DNA of 64,000 bases from positions 161,160 to 225,159 of the forward strand of contig RQTK01000020.1 in the NCBI GenBank assembly GCA_003991915.1, written 5' to 3'. This document shows positions 60,657 to 64,000 of this stretch, one piece after another. Every line of letters begins with the position of its first letter. Position 1 is the stretch's first letter. The stretch comes from Elysia chlorotica (Eukaryota > Mollusca > Gastropoda > Plakobranchidae). The notes under the pieces were generated by a model. That model saw only the letters and a program-made list of their open reading frames with translations, was not told where the DNA came from and did no database searches. The position numbers and the translations under genes were made by a program.

Positions 60657-61316
60657 GAGAGAGAGAGACAGTCAGAGAAGAAGATGCTCATAAATATGCT
60701 CTATTATCAAAAGATTTAAAGAGCACATCCAGAGAGCACCTTGCCCTTGTTCCCTCAGAGTCAGAGGTTGAAAGAATAAATTATCTACCAAGTACCATTG
60801 ATCTGTTAGACGTACAACCCTTACTTGCTTGCAGGTGAATAATAAACCCGTTGAGCTGTGTTAATTCTATAAATAACATCTTTTCTGTACTTGGACTGAG
60901 GGTCTGAAAGCTTTTAGTTTTACTAGTTGATTTTTTCAAATTCCCCAAAAGCATTTAGAAAGAAAAAAAGAATGGGATAATCAAATAAATAATTGACACT
61001 TAAGAACCTATTTTTTGTCTTAAACCCAGTGGGAGAGAATTGGTTTTCCAACATTCTAAAACCTCACTCTTGACATTAAAATCTTCTTTTAAAATCTGTT
61101 TTCAGAGAAAAGGTTGGACCTTTTTTTTCCCCTCAAGCTATTAAATTTATTTCAACCCCATTGTTGACTGTTCCAAGTGATATTTTTTTGTACTGTCAGT
61201 GATTGTTTTCACATCTGTATCTAAAGCAACAGAAGTGCGGAAGATAGGTTTACAAAAGACAGGACGCAAGCCACAAGGCACAATTGTAATCATTTATTTG
61301 TACTGTTATTCTACAG

Positions 61317-61415
61317 ACAGCAACCTGGAGTTTGCCAAGAAGATATTGACAGCTGGACCGTATCCCCTGCCCATAAATATTTATAAAGAGTCTGTCCTCG
61401 TGCTCAGAATCACAG
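61317..61415 (+). CDS. Candidate plus-strand exon, copy 1 (unknown)
   Basis: ttattctacag precedes, gtgtac follows; 99 bp, phase 1/1, reading SNLEFAKKILTAGPYPLPIN then IYKESVLVLRIT. I do not recognise it. Kept open in both duplication copies with one synonymous difference. Upstream and downstream partners are not seen, and the donor is weak. Confidence 0.25.
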
Positions 61416-61426
61416 GTGTACAAATT

Positions 61427-61688
61427 TACCCGGAGCAGCAGCAAAGCTGATAAGGGATGATCTGGCAGACGTTTTTGAAGTGCCAGCCTGAATTTCTTCT
61501 GGACCATCACCAGAGCTTTTATCATTGGTCACGTCTTTTTCCAGCAGCAGTTTTGTATCCTCTTCCTCTGGAGATATTTCTTGGGGTGGACTTTCTGAAA
61601 AGGATCCATTTTCAGTAGCAGAAGGCGATGTCAAATGCTCCTTTTCAGAAAAATTAGGTGTTGAGGCCATTACTTTCTAAGGATGAAC
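61427..61688 (-). pseudogene. TBC1D24: Truncated duplicate of TBC1D24-like first coding exon
   Basis: ATG at 61670, the same acceptor, and 82 codons identical in protein to the true first exon up to AAPGK. It then crosses the duplication junction and stops after FVHL. It lacks the rest of the exon and its donor. If transcribed from the duplicated 5' region it could act as an upstream open frame of about 86 codons; no full product is possible. Confidence 0.85.
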
Positions 61689-62205
61689 CTGCAATTTTGT
61701 TAAATGAGAGTTCAAGTTTAGAATGAAGCATCTTCAAAAAGAACTTGTTTTGTCTTGTAATTGTGCTGACAATAAAATTTTCAGTACAAACATACCTGTG
61801 GTACAGGGCTACAGAGGCAATGGCTTTATAGTTTTAAAGTAAGCGTATTTTGGAAATACTTTTTACAGACCAGGTCTTCAATAGAAATCTTTTCATTGTA
61901 GCATAAAACATGATCTTTAACATTTAATTAGCGTATAGAACTTGCACACTATAAATCAATTAAGAGACATGACTGACATGCATTCAAGAGCAAGCGAGAG
62001 AGAACCTGTAATTTTTTTTGTCTCTTTCATAGTGTTTGGATAATCACCTTATACAATAAAGGGACTTTTCACTGTGAAAGAATTATGAGTCTTACCCTTG
62101 GAAGGGGAAAAACTATGCATCTTTTGCAACATAGTCGACTTTTCATATCGACAGCATATGAGACAGACTTGTAAAGAGAAAAAGAAGAGAGCTCTAGAGG
62201 GAGTT

Positions 62206-62342
62206 GAGTTGAGTTGGTTTAACGTCCAATGTCAGCACTATATCTATATAGGCTATATTGTATATATACGGGTCCCAAGACTGACGGCTCAGCCCGTCAC
62301 GTTATACTGGCACAGATCCAACCATTTGAGCTAGTTCGCTCC
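62206..62342 (-). repeat. SINE fragment in duplication copy 2
   Basis: The duplicate of the 60535 copy. Here the adjoining GA run has grown to about 60 bp (62345-62405). Confidence 0.8.
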
Positions 62343-62380
<38 letters not shown>

Positions 62381-63043
62381 AGCTAGAGAGAGAGAGAGAG
62401 AGAGACAGGCAGTGAAGATGCTCAGAAAATATGCTCTATTATCAAAAAATTTAAAGAGCGCATCCAGAGCACCTTGCCCTTGTTCCCTCAGAGTCAGAGG
62501 TTGAAAGAATAAATTATCTACCAAGTACCATTGATCTGTTAGACGTGCCACCCTTACTTGCTTGCAGGTGAATAATAAACCTGTTGAGCTGTGTTAATTC
62601 TATAAATAACATCTTTTCTGTACTTGGACTGAGGGTCTGAAAGCTTTTAGTTTTACTCAATTTTTTTCAAATTCCCCAAAAGCTTTAAAGAAAAAAAGAA
62701 TGGAATAATCAAATAAATAATTGACACTTAAGAACCTATTTTTTGTCTTAAACCCAGTGAGAGAGAATTTGTTTTCCAACATTCTAAAACCTCACTCTTG
62801 ACATTAAAATCTTCTTTTAAAATCTGTTTTCAGAGAATAGGTTGGACCTTTTTTTTCCCCTCAAGCTATTAAATTTATTTAAACCCCATTGTTGACTGTT
62901 GCAAGTGATATTTTTTGTACTGTCAGTGATTGTTTTCACATCTGTATCTAAAGCAACAGAAGTGCGGAAGATAGGTTTACAAAAGACAGGACGTAAGCCA
63001 CGAGGTGCAATTGTAATCATTTATTTGTACTGTTATTCTACAG

Positions 63044-63142
63044 ACAGCAACCTTGAGTTTGCCAAGAAGATATTGACAGCTGGACCGTATCCCCTGCCCA
63101 TAAATATTTATAAAGAGTCTGTCCTCGTGCTCAGAATCACAG
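63044..63142 (+). CDS. Candidate plus-strand exon, copy 2 (unknown)
   Basis: Duplicate of 61317-61415 with the same predicted residues. The donor gtgtacag is followed here by the original, non-duplicated sequence. It may belong to a gene whose other exons lie to the right, or may be chance. Confidence 0.25.
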
Positions 63143-63395
63143 GTGTACAGTGATCTCAATGTTAAAGGTTGCACAAGAATGGGTACATCCAATCATTGAG
63201 GAGTATATGGAATTTAAAAACTGAAATTGTTCTATTTTACAAGCTCAATGCATGTTAATCACTCCTTATGAATGATTGGTTTACATGACCAGTAAGGACA
63301 TTTTCTTGACAAGTTATTTCAATCTGACGACTGATGGTTCATGCAATTTTTGCCCTAGGATCTTTGCGGGTGCATTCATCTTCATTAAAAGATCT

Positions 63396-63728
63396 TTCAG
63401 GAAACATCTAGAGGAACTTAAACAACTCAGACTACCAAGTATGCATTATAGGAGAGACAGAGGAGATATGATTGAGACATACAAATACGTGCATGGACTG
63501 TATGATGTCAGATCCCTGCTCACAAGTGAGGAGGACTCCAAAACCAGAGGACACAGTCAAAAGCTCAAAAAGATAAGAGTACATACTGGAGTCCGTCAAC
63601 ACTTCTTCCCAATAAGAGTAACAGACACCTGGAATAGACTACCCAAAGAAATTGTAAACGCTCCAACGCTGAACAGTTTCAAGAACAAAATTGACTTGCT
63701 GTGGAAAGATAATATGTACACATTTTAA
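63396..63728 (+). mobile_element. 5'-truncated non-LTR retrotransposon, reverse transcriptase C-terminus
   Basis: Open frame ending TAA at 63726-63728 encodes the typical end of a Jockey/CR1-type LINE ORF2: LPSMHYRRDRGDMIETYKYV, then TRGHSQKLKK, HFFPIRVTDTWNRLPKEIV and SFKNKIDLLW. No upstream RT core or endonuclease is present. A 3'UTR-like stretch runs to about 63845. The ORF upstream of 63396 does not look like RT. Confidence 0.85.
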
Positions 63729-63904
63729 ATCAGCCTAGGGAGAGCACACACAAAAAAGTTTACAGTAAATTTATAAGAGGACGACTACAAGAACGGACAA
63801 GAGGCCAAAAGGCCTTTAGAATCACGTCCGAATATCATAACTAGAATCTAAATGGTTATCAATATTTAACAACTGGTCTTTGTTGATCTGCATGCCCATT
63901 TTCT

Positions 63905-64000
63905 TCAGTTATAGGCCTAGATCTACATAGATCTAGATCTATACAATATCTAGGCATTAGCCTAGGTCTAGATCTAGAATCTAGATATCTAGATCTAGAT
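63905..64000. repeat. CTAGAT/AGATCT palindromic tract
   Basis: Repeated tctagatctagatc-type palindromes interspersed with cctaggc, running off the right edge. Confidence 0.85.

Larger units (their letters stand above)
59989..61422. repeat. Tandem duplication, copy 1 (5' end of TBC1D24-like gene)
   Basis: 1434 bp matching 61424-63149 nearly base for base. It contains the first 82 codons of the gene, the 5'UTR exon, a SINE and a candidate plus-strand exon. The junction with copy 2 has a short shared atttaccc/tgtaca microhomology. Confidence 0.95.
61424..63149. repeat. Tandem duplication, copy 2
   Basis: 1726 bp. Differs from copy 1 by an extra segment of about 227 bp (61837-62063) between gtttta and acttttcactg, a longer GA run (62345-62405), and scattered substitutions. 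Confidence 0.95.

Overview
The window looks like nuclear DNA of a lophotrochozoan animal, most probably a gastropod mollusc (inference). It is intron-rich and AT-rich, with long (GA)n, (GACA)n, (TTG)n and (ATT)n tracts, many tRNA-derived SINE copies, and small exons separated by kilobase introns. There is no operon, rRNA, CRISPR or prokaryotic element. One assembly gap lies at 36179-36479.

Three protein-coding genes can be built exon by exon with matching splice phases. (1) 1657-6024, plus strand: the last two exons of an aristaless/Arx-type paired-class homeobox gene. A 46-bp exon and the final exon together carry the end of the homeodomain, a His/Gln-rich linker, an aristaless-like motif and the C-terminal OAR box. 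The earlier exons lie off the left edge. (2) About 33936-25016, minus strand: a complete small secreted protein with a signal peptide and two fasciclin (FAS1) domains, in six coding exons (357 aa). Its last exon is present twice. (3) 60253-49139, minus strand: a complete TBC1D24/Skywalker-type gene in 12 coding exons (884 aa). It has a degenerate TBC domain, a C-terminal TLDc domain and an unusual N-terminal low-complexity extension of over 330 residues. Its 5' end is tandemly duplicated (59989-61422 and 61424-63149), leaving a truncated second first exon at 61427-61688. At the right edge are a 5'-truncated LINE fragment (63396-63728) and a palindromic CTAGAT-rich tract.

Between the genes: 6-25 kb is an Arx/FAS1 tail-to-tail spacer full of GA tracts, SINEs and two MITE-like elements, with a few promoter-like islands (about 13.92 and 16.43 kb). 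34.5-39.3 kb is repeat-rich and holds the gap. 39.3-49.1 kb is an AT-rich, gene-poor block 3' of the TBC1D24-like gene and could hold a long 3'UTR.

The most unusual theme is that tandem duplications repeatedly sit on exon/intron boundaries. About 15 degenerate copies of the 3' splice site plus the first codons of the FAS1 last exon lie at 25215-26760. Five extra copies of the FAS1 first-exon acceptor/start-codon region lie at 33946-34508. The TBC1D24-like gene has two-copy duplications across the acceptor of coding exon 4 (56534-56825) and next to the donor of coding exon 7 (52949-53223), as well as its duplicated 5' end.
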